Source: JAHILA01 sp035528175
GTDB lineage: Bacteria; Patescibacteriota; Minisyncoccia; RBG-13-40-8-A
NCBI GenBank assembly: GCA_035528175.1
Contig: DATKZC010000020.1
Span: 1-26,012, forward strand
Reading direction: 5' to 3'
DNA length: 26,012 nt
In this document: positions 8,091 to 15,052 of the stretch, in pieces
How the letters are laid out: the number at the start of each line of letters is the position of its first letter
Position numbering within the stretch: the first letter of the stretch is position 1
Position numbers and translations under genes: made by a program
Notes under the pieces: model-generated
The model's database searches: none
What the model was told of the DNA's origin: nothing
What the model saw: only the letters and a program-made list of their open reading frames with translations

Positions 8091-8223
8091 CATGGCTTAA
8101 CCCATGTGAAACAAAAAGCCCACCACGGGTAGTGGCCGAAGCCACTCATACAGGTTTCCCTATATGGCAGGTAATGCGACCCCATGATGGGTTCTTTGTG
8201 CATTACCTGACTTTTTTGCCATG
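8091..8223 (-). ncRNA. Multi-hairpin structured RNA of unknown class
   Basis: Read on the minus strand, CATGGC (8223-8218) pairs with GCCATG (8096-8091) to close a junction of four nearly contiguous hairpins. H1 is CAGGTAATGC/GCATTACCTG (8209-8168), 10 bp perfect with a CCCA/TGGG pairing in its loop. H2 is an 8-bp stem at 8166-8147 with a GAAA tetraloop. H3 is AGTGGC/GCCACT (8146-8131) with a C(UUCG)G tetraloop. H4 is ACCCGTG/CATGGGT (8130-8124/8106-8100). Unpaired linkers are 0-8 bases. The GNRA and UUCG loops occur only on this strand, which fixes the direction. An alternative hairpin, GCCACTA/TGGTgGGC (8136-8118) followed by TTTTT, would break H3 and H4 and could terminate transcription. 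I do not recognise the class. It leads into the nuclease-like gene. Confidence 0.65.
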
Positions 8224-8270
8224 CCCATAAAAATCTATGAGTTTAGGCTACTTATTCAATTGTTAATTAA

Positions 8271-8299
8271 ATTATAGCGTCTTTGACTCTTAAAGTCCA
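8271..8299 (-). promoter_or_regulatory. Candidate promoter for the structured RNA and nuclease/CPBP group
   Basis: Minus strand: TGGACT (8299-8294), 17-bp spacer, TATAAT (8276-8271). Transcription would start near 8264, about 180 bases before the nuclease-like gene, and would include the whole structured RNA. The -35 box lies in one arm of the inverted repeat at 8290-8378. Confidence 0.55.
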
Positions 8300-8378
8300 C
8301 TAAACCATAGCTTCTTTTAATGCTCGTGTAAAGCATAAGTTATCAACTTCTTACCTACTCGCTAAAGCCTGGACTTAA
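8290..8378. repeat. Inverted half-sites between divergent recombinase and nuclease genes
   Basis: TTAAAGTCCA (8290-8299) and TGGACTTAA (8370-8378) are inverted copies (one extra A) flanking about 70 bp. ATGCT/AGCAT (8320-8335) forms a small hairpin between them. They could be operator or recombinase-binding arms, or a long-range RNA helix in the recombinase leader. I see no clear -35/-10 pair for the recombinase; GATAAT at 8414-8419 is a lone -10 candidate. Confidence 0.35.
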
Positions 8379-8441
8379 TAGCATAATTGCGACATCCTTG
8401 TCCTTGAAAGGTCGATAATAAGGTTAATCAATCTTAAAAAT

Positions 8442-9746
8442 ATGGAACAAATAATTACACAACCAACTCTATTAACCCCTCTTCAATATTGTCTGTATGC
8501 ACGAAAATCAACTGAATCAGAAGAACAACAAATACTTTCCATCGATTCGCAGATTAAAGAAATGCTTGAACTCGCTAAAAAAGAAAATCTGAATGTATCT
8601 GATATTAAACAGGAAAGTCATTCGGCTAAAGCAACCGGACAAAGAGCTGTATTCAACCAGATGATTCAGGAAATACAGGAAGGAAAATTCAACGCTGTCA
8701 TTACTTGGGCGCCGGATAGATTAAGCAGAAATGCCGGAGACTTGGGAAAAATTGTAGATTTAATGGATCAAAACAAACTTTCTGAAATTAGAACCTTTGC
8801 TCAAAAATTTACCAATTCTCCCAATGAAAAGTTTTTACTAATGATTCTCGGTAGCCAAGCAAAACTTGAAAACGATAACAAGGGAATCAACGTAAAACGA
8901 GGATTAAGGGCTAAATGCGAAATGGGATTATGGCCAGCCATGGCTCCCACTGGATACTTGAATGAAAAACGAACTGATAGAAAAGGGCAGGTAATCATTG
9001 ACCCGAAACGAGCCCATATCATCCGTCAGATGTTCGAAAAAGTTGCTAATGACCAACGGAGTGGCAGAAATCTATATCGTTGGCTCAAGGATGAGATTAG
9101 TTTTAAGACTAAAAATGGCAAATATCTTTCTTTGGCTAATGTCTACATAATACTGAAGAATCCTTTCTATTGCGGTATCTTCGAGCATCCAAGAAATAGC
9201 GGCAAGTGGTATACTGGTCGGCATACCCCTCTTATCAATAAAGAAATATTTGATCGGGTACAACAGCAAATCGAAAGAAGCACCATTATGAAATCCCAGG
9301 ATAAAGAATTTGTATTTACCAAACTAATAAAATGCGGATTGTGCGGATCAGGAATCACCGCAAACGAAAAATTCAAGAAACTGAAAGACGGTGGCACTAA
9401 CCGACATGTATACTACGGCTGCACAAAGGTTAGGGATATAAATTGTAAATGCGGGTATGTAAAAGAAGAAGAGCTGCTGAATCAAGTGTTGAATATTATT
9501 GATAAAATTGATTTAGATAGAATCGGGATGAAAGAAAAGATAGAAAAAGAAGTAGAAAGATATCATAAATTCAGACTCAGCGTGCTTGGCATAAACGAAG
9601 AACAGAAAAGAAACAAAGATATAGATATCAGGAATTACGCAAAGTATATACTTAAAGAAGGAACGGTATTTGAAAAACGAGAATTGCTATGCTGTCTTAA
9701 AAGCAAATTGGTGCTGAAAAACAAAGAATTGTCTCTGGAAAATTAG
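8442..9746 (+). CDS. Large serine recombinase (site-specific integrase)
   Basis: 434 residues. The N-terminal resolvase domain (about 15-150) has YARKSTESEEQQ with catalytic Ser23 and Arg21, and DRLSRNAGD at 92-100. A recombinase DNA-binding domain follows (about 175-285, PTGYLNEK onward). A zinc ribbon comes next: CGLCG, then YGCTK and NCKCGY (about 295-337). The C-terminus is short, about 100 residues after the ribbon, so the protein is smaller than many large serine integrases. Such enzymes integrate and excise phages and islands. It is divergent from the nuclease/CPBP group and ends at a strong terminator beside tRNA-Arg, making it the likely mover of the island. The ATG at 8442 has no Shine-Dalgarno motif. 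Confidence 0.92.
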   Translation: MEQIITQPTLLTPLQYCLYARKSTESEEQQILSIDSQIKEMLELAKKENLNVSDIKQESHSAKATGQRAVFNQMIQEIQEGKFNAVITWAPDRLSRNAGDLGKIVDLMDQNKLSEIRTFAQKFTNSPNEKFLLMILGSQAKLENDNKGINVKRGLRAKCEMGLWPAMAPTGYLNEKRTDRKGQVIIDPKRAHIIRQMFEKVANDQRSGRNLYRWLKDEISFKTKNGKYLSLANVYIILKNPFYCGIFEHPRNSGKWYTGRHTPLINKEIFDRVQQQIERSTIMKSQDKEFVFTKLIKCGLCGSGITANEKFKKLKDGGTNRHVYYGCTKVRDINCKCGYVKEEELLNQVLNIIDKIDLDRIGMKEKIEKEVERYHKFRLSVLGINEEQKRNKDIDIRNYAKYILKEGTVFEKRELLCCLKSKLVLKNKELSLEN

Positions 9747-9753
9747 GGAAAAT

Positions 9754-9788
9754 AAAAAGCATGAAATCGAAAGATTTCGTGCTTTTTT
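9754..9788. terminator. Bidirectional intrinsic terminator
   Basis: A 14-bp stem (9755-9768 with 9773-9786, one G-U pair) closes on a GAAA tetraloop and is flanked by an A-run and a T-run. It ends the recombinase transcript on the plus strand and the tRNA-Arg transcript on the minus strand. Confidence 0.85.
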
Positions 9789-9811
9789 GGACGCCTTTCG
9801 GTCGCCCTAAG

Positions 9812-9886
9812 TGGTACCCCCAGTAGGAATCGGACCTACATCACCTGCTTAGAAGGCAAGTGCTCTATCCATTGAGCTATGGGGGC
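9812..9886 (-). tRNA. tRNA-Arg(UCU)
   Basis: Full cloverleaf: acceptor GCCCCCA/TGGGGGT, anticodon loop CTTCTAA (anticodon TCT, reading AGA), a 4-base variable loop and T-stem GTAGG/CCTAC. The discriminator A (9815) is followed by an encoded CCA (9814-9812), unlike the other four tRNAs here. The T-loop reads TCCGATT, so the nearly universal U55 is C. It lies eight bases after the VirB2-like gene and is probably co-transcribed with it. Confidence 0.92.
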
Positions 9887-9894
9887 TTAATTAA

Positions 9895-10959
9895 TTATGG
9901 ACAAGGATTACCTGTTCCTTTTTCAGCGCATAGACACCATGAATTATCAACACTTACATGTGTATGATTATTTTCCCAATTTATCCAGGCTTTCGGATTA
10001 CAATATGAAGCTGCTGTTTTAATATCCGAACACTGAATATTAGTAGCAAAATCAACAGCGTAAGAAGAACCTGTGCACCCACTGCCTCCATAGTGGCAAG
10101 AATTAATTACGTGTGCTCCGCATTTTTCTTTAGTCGTGTCACAAGAAGGATTTACACACAATGCGTCTTCAGATATAGAGGTAATTATTAATCCTGGTAT
10201 TTTTCCGTACATACAATTTATAAAAGATGTTAATGCAAACGAAGCATCTCCTTTTTGTTTTGGGCTTATGTTGCCGAGCTTCCATATATCGGATCCGCTT
10301 GGAGCTAGACGTTGACACCATTGTCCAGTAGGAGATCCTCCTTCGCAAGCAAAATCCAGTCCACTCTTATCTTTATCAAGACAACACCATTTAAAACAAT
10401 TTTTTAAGGGAGGATTCCCCGCACAATGTTCACTATCACATTCTGTTTGACAAAAAATCTCAGAAAAATAATACTCAACCATTTTAGCTGCATCTCCTTC
10501 GTTTTGAATAATATGACAATAAAGATTTTTCCCTGTGGGAGGAGTTACCTCGCCTCCCTGGCATTTAATATCATTCCACGGCGCAGGGAATTTATTTTCA
10601 TCAGTACTGATTAATGTATTAAAAATCATATTAATCACTGTCCAGGCAAGCAAAGCAATAACCACGCCAATAACTGCATTGGTAATTATTTTCTTCCCCA
10701 ACTCAAGATTGCTTGGCACTGCTCCAGCAAATAAAATAATTAATCCACCGATAACTATAAAAAGCACTGCTAAAATGAAAATTCCGGTTGTAATAAAATC
10801 AATTATGGTCTGCGCCAATACAAAAAGATGACAAAAGGTGCAAGGCTCTGTTGTGCTGGTTCCACATGGCACAAGCGGTCCTTTTAAATCTCCTGCTGAA
10901 ACAATTGTTGGTATTATCAAAGAAGTAATTATTAAACCTAAAAATAGATATTTTTTCAT
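9895..10959 (-). CDS. Secreted/membrane VirB2-like protein with M15-peptidase-like C-terminus
   Basis: 354 residues. A signal peptide (1-22, IVSA then GD) precedes two hydrophobic segments (about 48-80 and 91-115; FIVIGGLIILFAGA, then GKKIITNAVIGVVIALLAW). This layout is typical of VirB2/TrbC-type pilin-like proteins common in Patescibacteria. A ~235-residue extracellular part follows, very cysteine-rich (24 Cys in the whole protein). Near its end, SCHYGG (H289), SSYAVDFA (D303) and NNHTHVSV (H332/H334) resemble the zinc-binding pattern of M15 D-Ala-D-Ala peptidases. A wall-acting domain tied to a secretion or pilus subunit is inference. tRNA-Arg follows eight bases downstream. Confidence 0.6.
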   Translation of the reverse strand: MKKYLFLGLIITSLIIPTIVSAGDLKGPLVPCGTSTTEPCTFCHLFVLAQTIIDFITTGIFILAVLFIVIGGLIILFAGAVPSNLELGKKIITNAVIGVVIALLAWTVINMIFNTLISTDENKFPAPWNDIKCQGGEVTPPTGKNLYCHIIQNEGDAAKMVEYYFSEIFCQTECDSEHCAGNPPLKNCFKWCCLDKDKSGLDFACEGGSPTGQWCQRLAPSGSDIWKLGNISPKQKGDASFALTSFINCMYGKIPGLIITSISEDALCVNPSCDTTKEKCGAHVINSCHYGGSGCTGSSYAVDFATNIQCSDIKTAASYCNPKAWINWENNHTHVSVDNSWCLCAEKGTGNPCP

Positions 10960-11001
10960 AAATTTTCAGCTAATGATAAATATATAGTCATCATACACGA
11001 T

Positions 11002-11030
11002 TTGACTAAAAAAAGCAAAAAAGATATACT
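11002..11030 (+). promoter_or_regulatory. Promoter of the tRNA-Pro/tRNA-Gly pair
   Basis: TTGACT (11002-11007), 17-bp spacer, TATACT (11025-11030). The expected start is near 11037, 25 bases before the first tRNA. This is the only tRNA transcript in the window with an obvious promoter of its own. Confidence 0.8.
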
Positions 11031-11061
11031 AAAAAATATTAATAGAGTAAATCAGGTTTGC

Positions 11062-11132
11062 CGGGCTGTGGTGTAATGGCAGCACGAGTCCTTTGGGAGG
11101 ATTTAGTCCGAGTTCGAGTCTCGGCAGCCCGA
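11062..11132 (+). tRNA. tRNA-Pro(UGG)
   Basis: 71 bases. Acceptor CGGGCTG/CAGCCCG, D-stem GTGT/GCAC, anticodon stem AGTCC/GGATT with loop TTTGGGA (anticodon TGG), T-arm CCGAG-TTCGAGT-CTCGG. CCA is not encoded. One base separates it from tRNA-Gly. Confidence 0.95.
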
Positions 11133-11133
11133 C

Positions 11134-11204
11134 GCGGGTATCGTATATCGGTATTACCACAGCTTTCCAAGCTGTTGAGAGGGGTTCGACTCCCCTTACC
11201 CGCT
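11134..11204 (+). tRNA. tRNA-Gly(UCC)
   Basis: 71 bases. Acceptor GCGGGTA/TACCCGC, anticodon stem ACAGC/GCTGT with loop TTTCCAA (anticodon TCC), T-arm AGGGG-TTCGACT-CCCCT. CCA is not encoded. It shares a transcript with tRNA-Pro and is followed by a terminator. Confidence 0.95.
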
Positions 11205-11210
11205 TTTCAA

Positions 11211-11243
11211 AAATAAACCCCGCAGATGCGGGGTTTATTTTTT
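11211..11243. terminator. Intrinsic terminator after the tRNA pair
   Basis: A perfect 13-bp stem (11211-11223 with 11228-11240, loop AGAT) with a GC-rich core and a T-run to 11243. It ends the tRNA transcript. The A-run on the other side lets it also stop transcription coming from rny. Confidence 0.9.
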
Positions 11244-11250
11244 AATTAAA

Positions 11251-11293
11251 CCTTATTCGCTCGAAAAGTTCGCTCTTTTCCTAAGCAATAAGG
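11251..11293 (-). terminator. Hairpin after rny, probable terminator
   Basis: On the minus strand CCTTATTGC (11293-11285) pairs with GCgAATAAGG (11260-11251, one bulge), with an inner GAAAAG/CTTTTC helix (11263-11268/11275-11280). TTTAATT follows. The T-tail is weak, so it may be an RNA-stabilising hairpin; the tRNA terminator lies just beyond. Confidence 0.55.
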
Positions 11294-11301
11294 GCAACCA
11301 A

Positions 11302-12834
11302 CTAACGGGCGTATTCAATAATACGCATTTCTCTAATCACGGTTACTTTAATTTCTCCTGGGTATTTTAATTCTTTTTCAATTTCAGAAGCAATGTCTTT
11401 GGCTAATTTATAGGCCTTTAAATCATCAATTTTACCCGGATTAACGAATATTCTGATTTCTCTGCCTGCTTGAATAGCATAAACTTTTTCAACGCCTTCA
11501 AATCCAGTGGCAATTTTTTCCAATTCTTCTAATCTCTTTAGATAATTTTCAAGATTCTCTTTTCTTGCTCCCGGCCTGGCAGCTGAAATCGCTTCTGCTG
11601 CCTGAACAATTGATGCCTCAATACTTTCAAACGGATAATCTCCATGATGCGACTTCATTGCATCAATTATCTTCTTATCAATATTGAATTTTTCCAATAT
11701 TCTTATGCCAATATCTACATGAGAACCCTGAACTTCGTGGTCAATCGCTTTGCCGATATCATGAAGTAAAGCTCCTTTTTTGCAGATAATCGGGTCTGCG
11801 CCTAATTCAGAAGCCAGCATTCCAGACAAGTGAGCAGCTTCGATTGAATGCAATAAAACATTCTGCCCGAAACTAGTTCTGAAAGTCAGCTTACCTAAAA
11901 GATTTACCAAACGTGGGTCAAGCCCGACAATGCCAACATCATAAACAGCTGCTTCTCCCGCTTCTTTGATTTTGGATTCTATTTCTGTCTTCGCTTTATC
12001 AACCATCTCTTCAATCCTAGCTGGCTGGATTCTTCCATCAGCCATTAATTTCTCTAGAGCGGTTTTGGCAATCTGCCTGCGAGTGGGATCAAATCCAGAA
12101 ATAATCAGGGTTTCTGGCGTATCATCAATAATCACTTCAACGCCAGTCAATCTTTCCAGTGTTTTAATATTTCTTCCTTCTCTACCGATAATCTTTCCCT
12201 TAATTTCGTTATTAGGCAAACTGACGATTGTGGTCGTTGCTTCTGCTGCTTGCGAAGAAGCATACCTCTGTAGTACAGTAACCATTATATTATTGGCTCT
12301 CTTTTCTAATTCTTCCTTACCTGATTTTTCAAGTTTCTGGATTTTAGCGAAAATCTCTTCTTTGTTCTGCTCTTCAACTGATTTTAAAATCTGTTGTTTC
12401 GCTTCTGCTTCAGAAAGTTTTGATATTTTTTCTAATATTTCTATCTCTTGTTGTTTTAATGTTTCTAGTTCGATTTTAATGTTTCTGACTTTTTCGACTT
12501 TTTCCTGAAATTCTTTTTCTTCATTCTCCAGTTTTCTGTCTTTAACATCCAGCATCTCTTCTTTCTTGTCCAATCTTATTTGGATTCTTCTATATTCTTC
12601 CTGTCTTTTGGTTTCCTCTCTTTTTATTTCATCCAGCGCCTTAACGGCCTTGTCTTTAGCTTTTAAGATTATCTCTTGAGCCTGCGCTTTTGCTTCATTG
12701 ACTAGTTTTTCTATTCTCGATTCAGCAGTATTGGCTTGTCTTTTAGCAATGGATTGGCGAGCCAAATAACCTAAAATCGACCCGAAAATTAAAGCAACCG
12801 TTGCAACTATAAACGGAGTCAGTCCTATTACCAT
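11302..12834 (-). CDS. rny: Ribonuclease Y
   Basis: 510 residues, the usual length. An N-terminal membrane anchor (about 3-24) is followed by a long charged coiled coil (about 28-190) and a KH RNA-binding domain (about 205-265, IKGKIIGREGRNIKTLE). The HD hydrolase domain (about 325-420) contains LLHSIEAAHLSG and the catalytic LLHDIGKA. RNase Y is a membrane-bound endoribonuclease that initiates mRNA decay. It is divergent from gpmI, with overlapping -35 boxes, and has a hairpin after its stop. RNase J is also encoded in this window, so both main Firmicutes-type decay nucleases are present. Confidence 0.97.
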   Translation of the reverse strand: MVIGLTPFIVATVALIFGSILGYLARQSIAKRQANTAESRIEKLVNEAKAQAQEIILKAKDKAVKALDEIKREETKRQEEYRRIQIRLDKKEEMLDVKDRKLENEEKEFQEKVEKVRNIKIELETLKQQEIEILEKISKLSEAEAKQQILKSVEEQNKEEIFAKIQKLEKSGKEELEKRANNIMVTVLQRYASSQAAEATTTIVSLPNNEIKGKIIGREGRNIKTLERLTGVEVIIDDTPETLIISGFDPTRRQIAKTALEKLMADGRIQPARIEEMVDKAKTEIESKIKEAGEAAVYDVGIVGLDPRLVNLLGKLTFRTSFGQNVLLHSIEAAHLSGMLASELGADPIICKKGALLHDIGKAIDHEVQGSHVDIGIRILEKFNIDKKIIDAMKSHHGDYPFESIEASIVQAAEAISAARPGARKENLENYLKRLEELEKIATGFEGVEKVYAIQAGREIRIFVNPGKIDDLKAYKLAKDIASEIEKELKYPGEIKVTVIREMRIIEYAR

Positions 12835-12861
12835 AAATTTAAGTTACTTAATTACTTTTAA

Positions 12862-12890
12862 AGCTTATCAGAATAAATATGTTTTGTCAA
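12862..12890 (-). promoter_or_regulatory. Candidate rny promoter
   Basis: Minus strand: exact TTGACA (12890-12885), 17-bp spacer, weak TAAGCT (12867-12862) preceded by TG at the extended -10 position. Its -35 overlaps the gpmI -35 on the other strand by five bases, so the two promoters should compete for polymerase. Confidence 0.5.
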
Positions 12891-12911
12891 AATCGCTACT
12901 TGTGTTAAAAT
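12884..12911 (+). promoter_or_regulatory. gpmI promoter giving a leaderless mRNA
   Basis: TTGTCA (12884-12889), 16-bp spacer, TAAAAT (12906-12911) with TGT immediately upstream (extended -10). The expected start is 12918-12919, the A of the gpmI ATG itself. Confidence 0.6.
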
Positions 12912-12918
12912 TATATTA

Positions 12919-14487
12919 ATGAAACCAATAATTCTCACTATTCTTGACGGATGGGGGATTAATGCCCCCAGTCTTACAAATGCCATTTCTATGGCAAAAA
13001 TCCCTAATCTTAAAAAAATAGAGGAGAATTATCCTTATTGCTCATTGCAGTCATCTGCCATAGCTGCCGGCCTACCATGGAAAGAAGCTGGTAATTCAGA
13101 AGTTGGCCATCTCATTATCGGCAGTGGGAGAATTGTTTACCAATATCTTCCCAGAATTTTAATGGAAATTAAAGACGGAAAATTTTTTAAGAATCAGAAG
13201 CTTCTAAACACAATCAAGCACGTCAAAAAAAATAATTCTGTCCTACATTTAGTAGGATTAATTTCAAGTGGCAATGTCCATTCATACTTAGAACATGTTT
13301 ATGGATTGCTGGAACTAGCCAAGCAAAATGATATTGCAAATTTGCGACTGCATCTTTTCACGGATGGTAAAGATGCGCCGATAAAAGAAGGGGCAAAAGT
13401 TATATCGACACTAATGGAAAAATTTAAAAATCCTAATTGGAAAATCGCCTCGGTTATCGGCAGATATTATGGCATGGACAGAAACAATAACTGGGACAGA
13501 ACTGAAGCTGCTTACAACCTTATTGCTCAAGGCATTGGCGAAAAAACCCAAGATTTAATCAAAACACTACGAGAATATTATGACCAGGATATTATTGATA
13601 CTTATATAAAACCAATTGTTATTGTTGACGAAAATCAAAAGCCGATCGGAACAATTTCGGATAATGATGCGATTATTTTCTGGGATTTCAGAGAAGACAG
13701 CGCTAAACAACTGACTGGAGCATTTGCTAAGGAAAATTTTAATAAATTCAAAAGAACACGAATAAATAATCTGTTTCTCTGCACAATGATTGAATATGAC
13801 AAATATTTTAATGCCGAAGTAGCATATCCGCCGACAAAAATCAAGAATCACCTTTTAGAAGTTCTCAATGCAAATAATAAAAAGGTTTTGAAAATTGCTG
13901 AAACAGAAAAATACGCTCATGTTACTTATTTTTTTAACTGTGGCAAGGAAGAACCGTATCCGAACGAAACCAGAAAACTTATTCCTTCTAAAATTGTTTC
14001 TCATTATGAAGAAAACCCGGAAATGCAAGCAGAGGAAATCACCAAAACGATATTGGAAGGCCTGAAAGGAAATTACGATTTAATTGTGGCTAATTATGCT
14101 AATGCCGACATGATGGGACACACGGGCAATCTGGATGCAGCTATTAAGGCTGCTGAATATGTTGATAGCGCATTAAAACCAGTCATGGATTTGGCTGAAA
14201 AAGGGAACTGCATATTAATTATCACTGCTGACCATGGCAATATCGAACAAATGGTAAATCTGCGCACCGGCGAAGTAAAAACCGAACATACTTTAAATCC
14301 AGTGCCGTTTTATTTAATTGGAACAGAGTTCAAGGTAAACGAAAAGAGCCCCAAATTCTCATTTGAGACTCCGTGCGGAATGCTGCAGGATATTGCTCCG
14401 ACAATTCTCGCTTTAATGCATGTTCCCCAGCCCCCCGAAATGACCGGCGCAAACTTACTGGAAATTCTTATTTCCTCTTATCAATAA
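12919..14487 (+). CDS. gpmI: 2,3-bisphosphoglycerate-independent phosphoglycerate mutase
   Basis: 522 residues, full length for the family. It interconverts 3- and 2-phosphoglycerate in glycolysis using two Mn2+ ions. The first metal site has LTILDGWG (D10) and the phosphoserine loop AGNSEVGH (S60). GRYYGMDRNNNWDR (about 182-195) binds substrate. NADMMGHTG and ITADHGN near the C-terminus supply the remaining metal ligands. The ATG at 12919 begins a perfect family N-terminus and lies seven bases past the -10 box, so no 5' leader is expected. The 3' end overlaps the convergent clpP by 20 bases. Confidence 0.97.
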   Translation: MKPIILTILDGWGINAPSLTNAISMAKIPNLKKIEENYPYCSLQSSAIAAGLPWKEAGNSEVGHLIIGSGRIVYQYLPRILMEIKDGKFFKNQKLLNTIKHVKKNNSVLHLVGLISSGNVHSYLEHVYGLLELAKQNDIANLRLHLFTDGKDAPIKEGAKVISTLMEKFKNPNWKIASVIGRYYGMDRNNNWDRTEAAYNLIAQGIGEKTQDLIKTLREYYDQDIIDTYIKPIVIVDENQKPIGTISDNDAIIFWDFREDSAKQLTGAFAKENFNKFKRTRINNLFLCTMIEYDKYFNAEVAYPPTKIKNHLLEVLNANNKKVLKIAETEKYAHVTYFFNCGKEEPYPNETRKLIPSKIVSHYEENPEMQAEEITKTILEGLKGNYDLIVANYANADMMGHTGNLDAAIKAAEYVDSALKPVMDLAEKGNCILIITADHGNIEQMVNLRTGEVKTEHTLNPVPFYLIGTEFKVNEKSPKFSFETPCGMLQDIAPTILALMHVPQPPEMTGANLLEILISSYQ

Positions 14488-15052
14488 TCGCGTCAATTAA
14501 TCCGTAATTTTTTGCTTCTTCAGCAGACATATAATAGTCGCGGTCGCTGTCTTTTTCCACTTTATCTGTTTTTTGGCCAGTATGCTTGGCCAAAATTTTA
14601 TTTAATTTCTGCTTGATCTTCAAAATATGTTTTGCGGAAATTTCAATATCGCTCGCCTGACCGCCTGCCTCGCCCATAACCTGATGAATCATTACTTCGG
14701 AATTAGGCAAAGCCATTCTCTTTCCCTTTGCGCCTGCTGCCAGAATTACTGCTGCGCCAGAAGCAGCCATGCCTATACAAACCGTTGAAATATCCGATTT
14801 TACGAATTGCATTGTGTCGTAAATCGCCATAGTTGAAGTCACGCCTCCTCCTGGGCTATTAATGTAAATTATAATATCCTTTTTAGGGTCCTGATTTTCT
14901 AAAAACAATAATTGCGCAATCACTGAATTTGCTACAATATCATCAATCGGGCCACCTAAAAAAATTATCCTGTCTTTTAACAAACGAGAGTAAATATCAT
15001 AAGCTCTTTCTCCATATTGCGATTTTTCAATAACTGTTGGTATTAAATTCAT
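14468..15052 (-). CDS. clpP: ATP-dependent Clp protease proteolytic subunit
   Basis: 194 residues, the normal length. The serine-protease triad is visible: S98 in GMAASGAA, H123 in SEVMIHQ, and D172 in SDRDYYM. YINSPGGGVTSTMAIYDTM is the family oxyanion segment. It assembles into the tetradecameric chamber that degrades proteins fed by ClpX/ClpC; no Clp ATPase is in this window. Its start overlaps the tig stop by four bases (ATGA), so it is translationally coupled to tig as the last gene of the nusA-Nudix-tig-clpP run. Confidence 0.97.
   Translation of the reverse strand: MNLIPTVIEKSQYGERAYDIYSRLLKDRIIFLGGPIDDIVANSVIAQLLFLENQDPKKDIIIYINSPGGGVTSTMAIYDTMQFVKSDISTVCIGMAASGAAVILAAGAKGKRMALPNSEVMIHQVMGEAGGQASDIEISAKHILKIKQKLNKILAKHTGQKTDKVEKDSDRDYYMSAEEAKNYGLIDAIIDKRK

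Larger units (their letters stand above)
3279..9788. mobile_element. Putative phage-derived island or decayed prophage
   Basis: This span holds a phage-type methyltransferase, small and large terminase subunits, a serine recombinase and accessory genes, but no portal, capsid, protease or tail gene. Boundaries are inferred: the left limit is set at the leader-RNA promoter and the right at the recombinase terminator. I searched by eye for a flanking direct repeat (att core) and found none. The divergent helicase gene to the left and the tRNA-Arg to the right could also belong to it. Confidence 0.4.

Noticed and set aside
8168..8216. Plus-strand terminator: CAGGTAATGC hairpin followed by TTTTTT
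   Set aside because: No plus-strand gene lies upstream, and the tetraloops of the adjoining hairpins are correct only on the minus strand, so I treat it as part of the minus-strand RNA. It could still work for antisense transcripts.
8039..8230. 63-codon plus-strand ORF
   Set aside because: It is antisense to the nuclease-like gene start and the folded RNA, with no recognisable domain or initiation signal.
9754..9886. Classical tRNA attachment site duplicated across the island
   Set aside because: I found no second copy of the tRNA-Arg 3' end near 3.2 kb, and serine recombinases usually do not use tRNA sites.
10828..10842. CXXCH haem-binding motif (CTFCH) in the VirB2-like protein
   Set aside because: It abuts a membrane segment, no cytochrome features are present, and the protein is cysteine-rich overall, so chance is likely.
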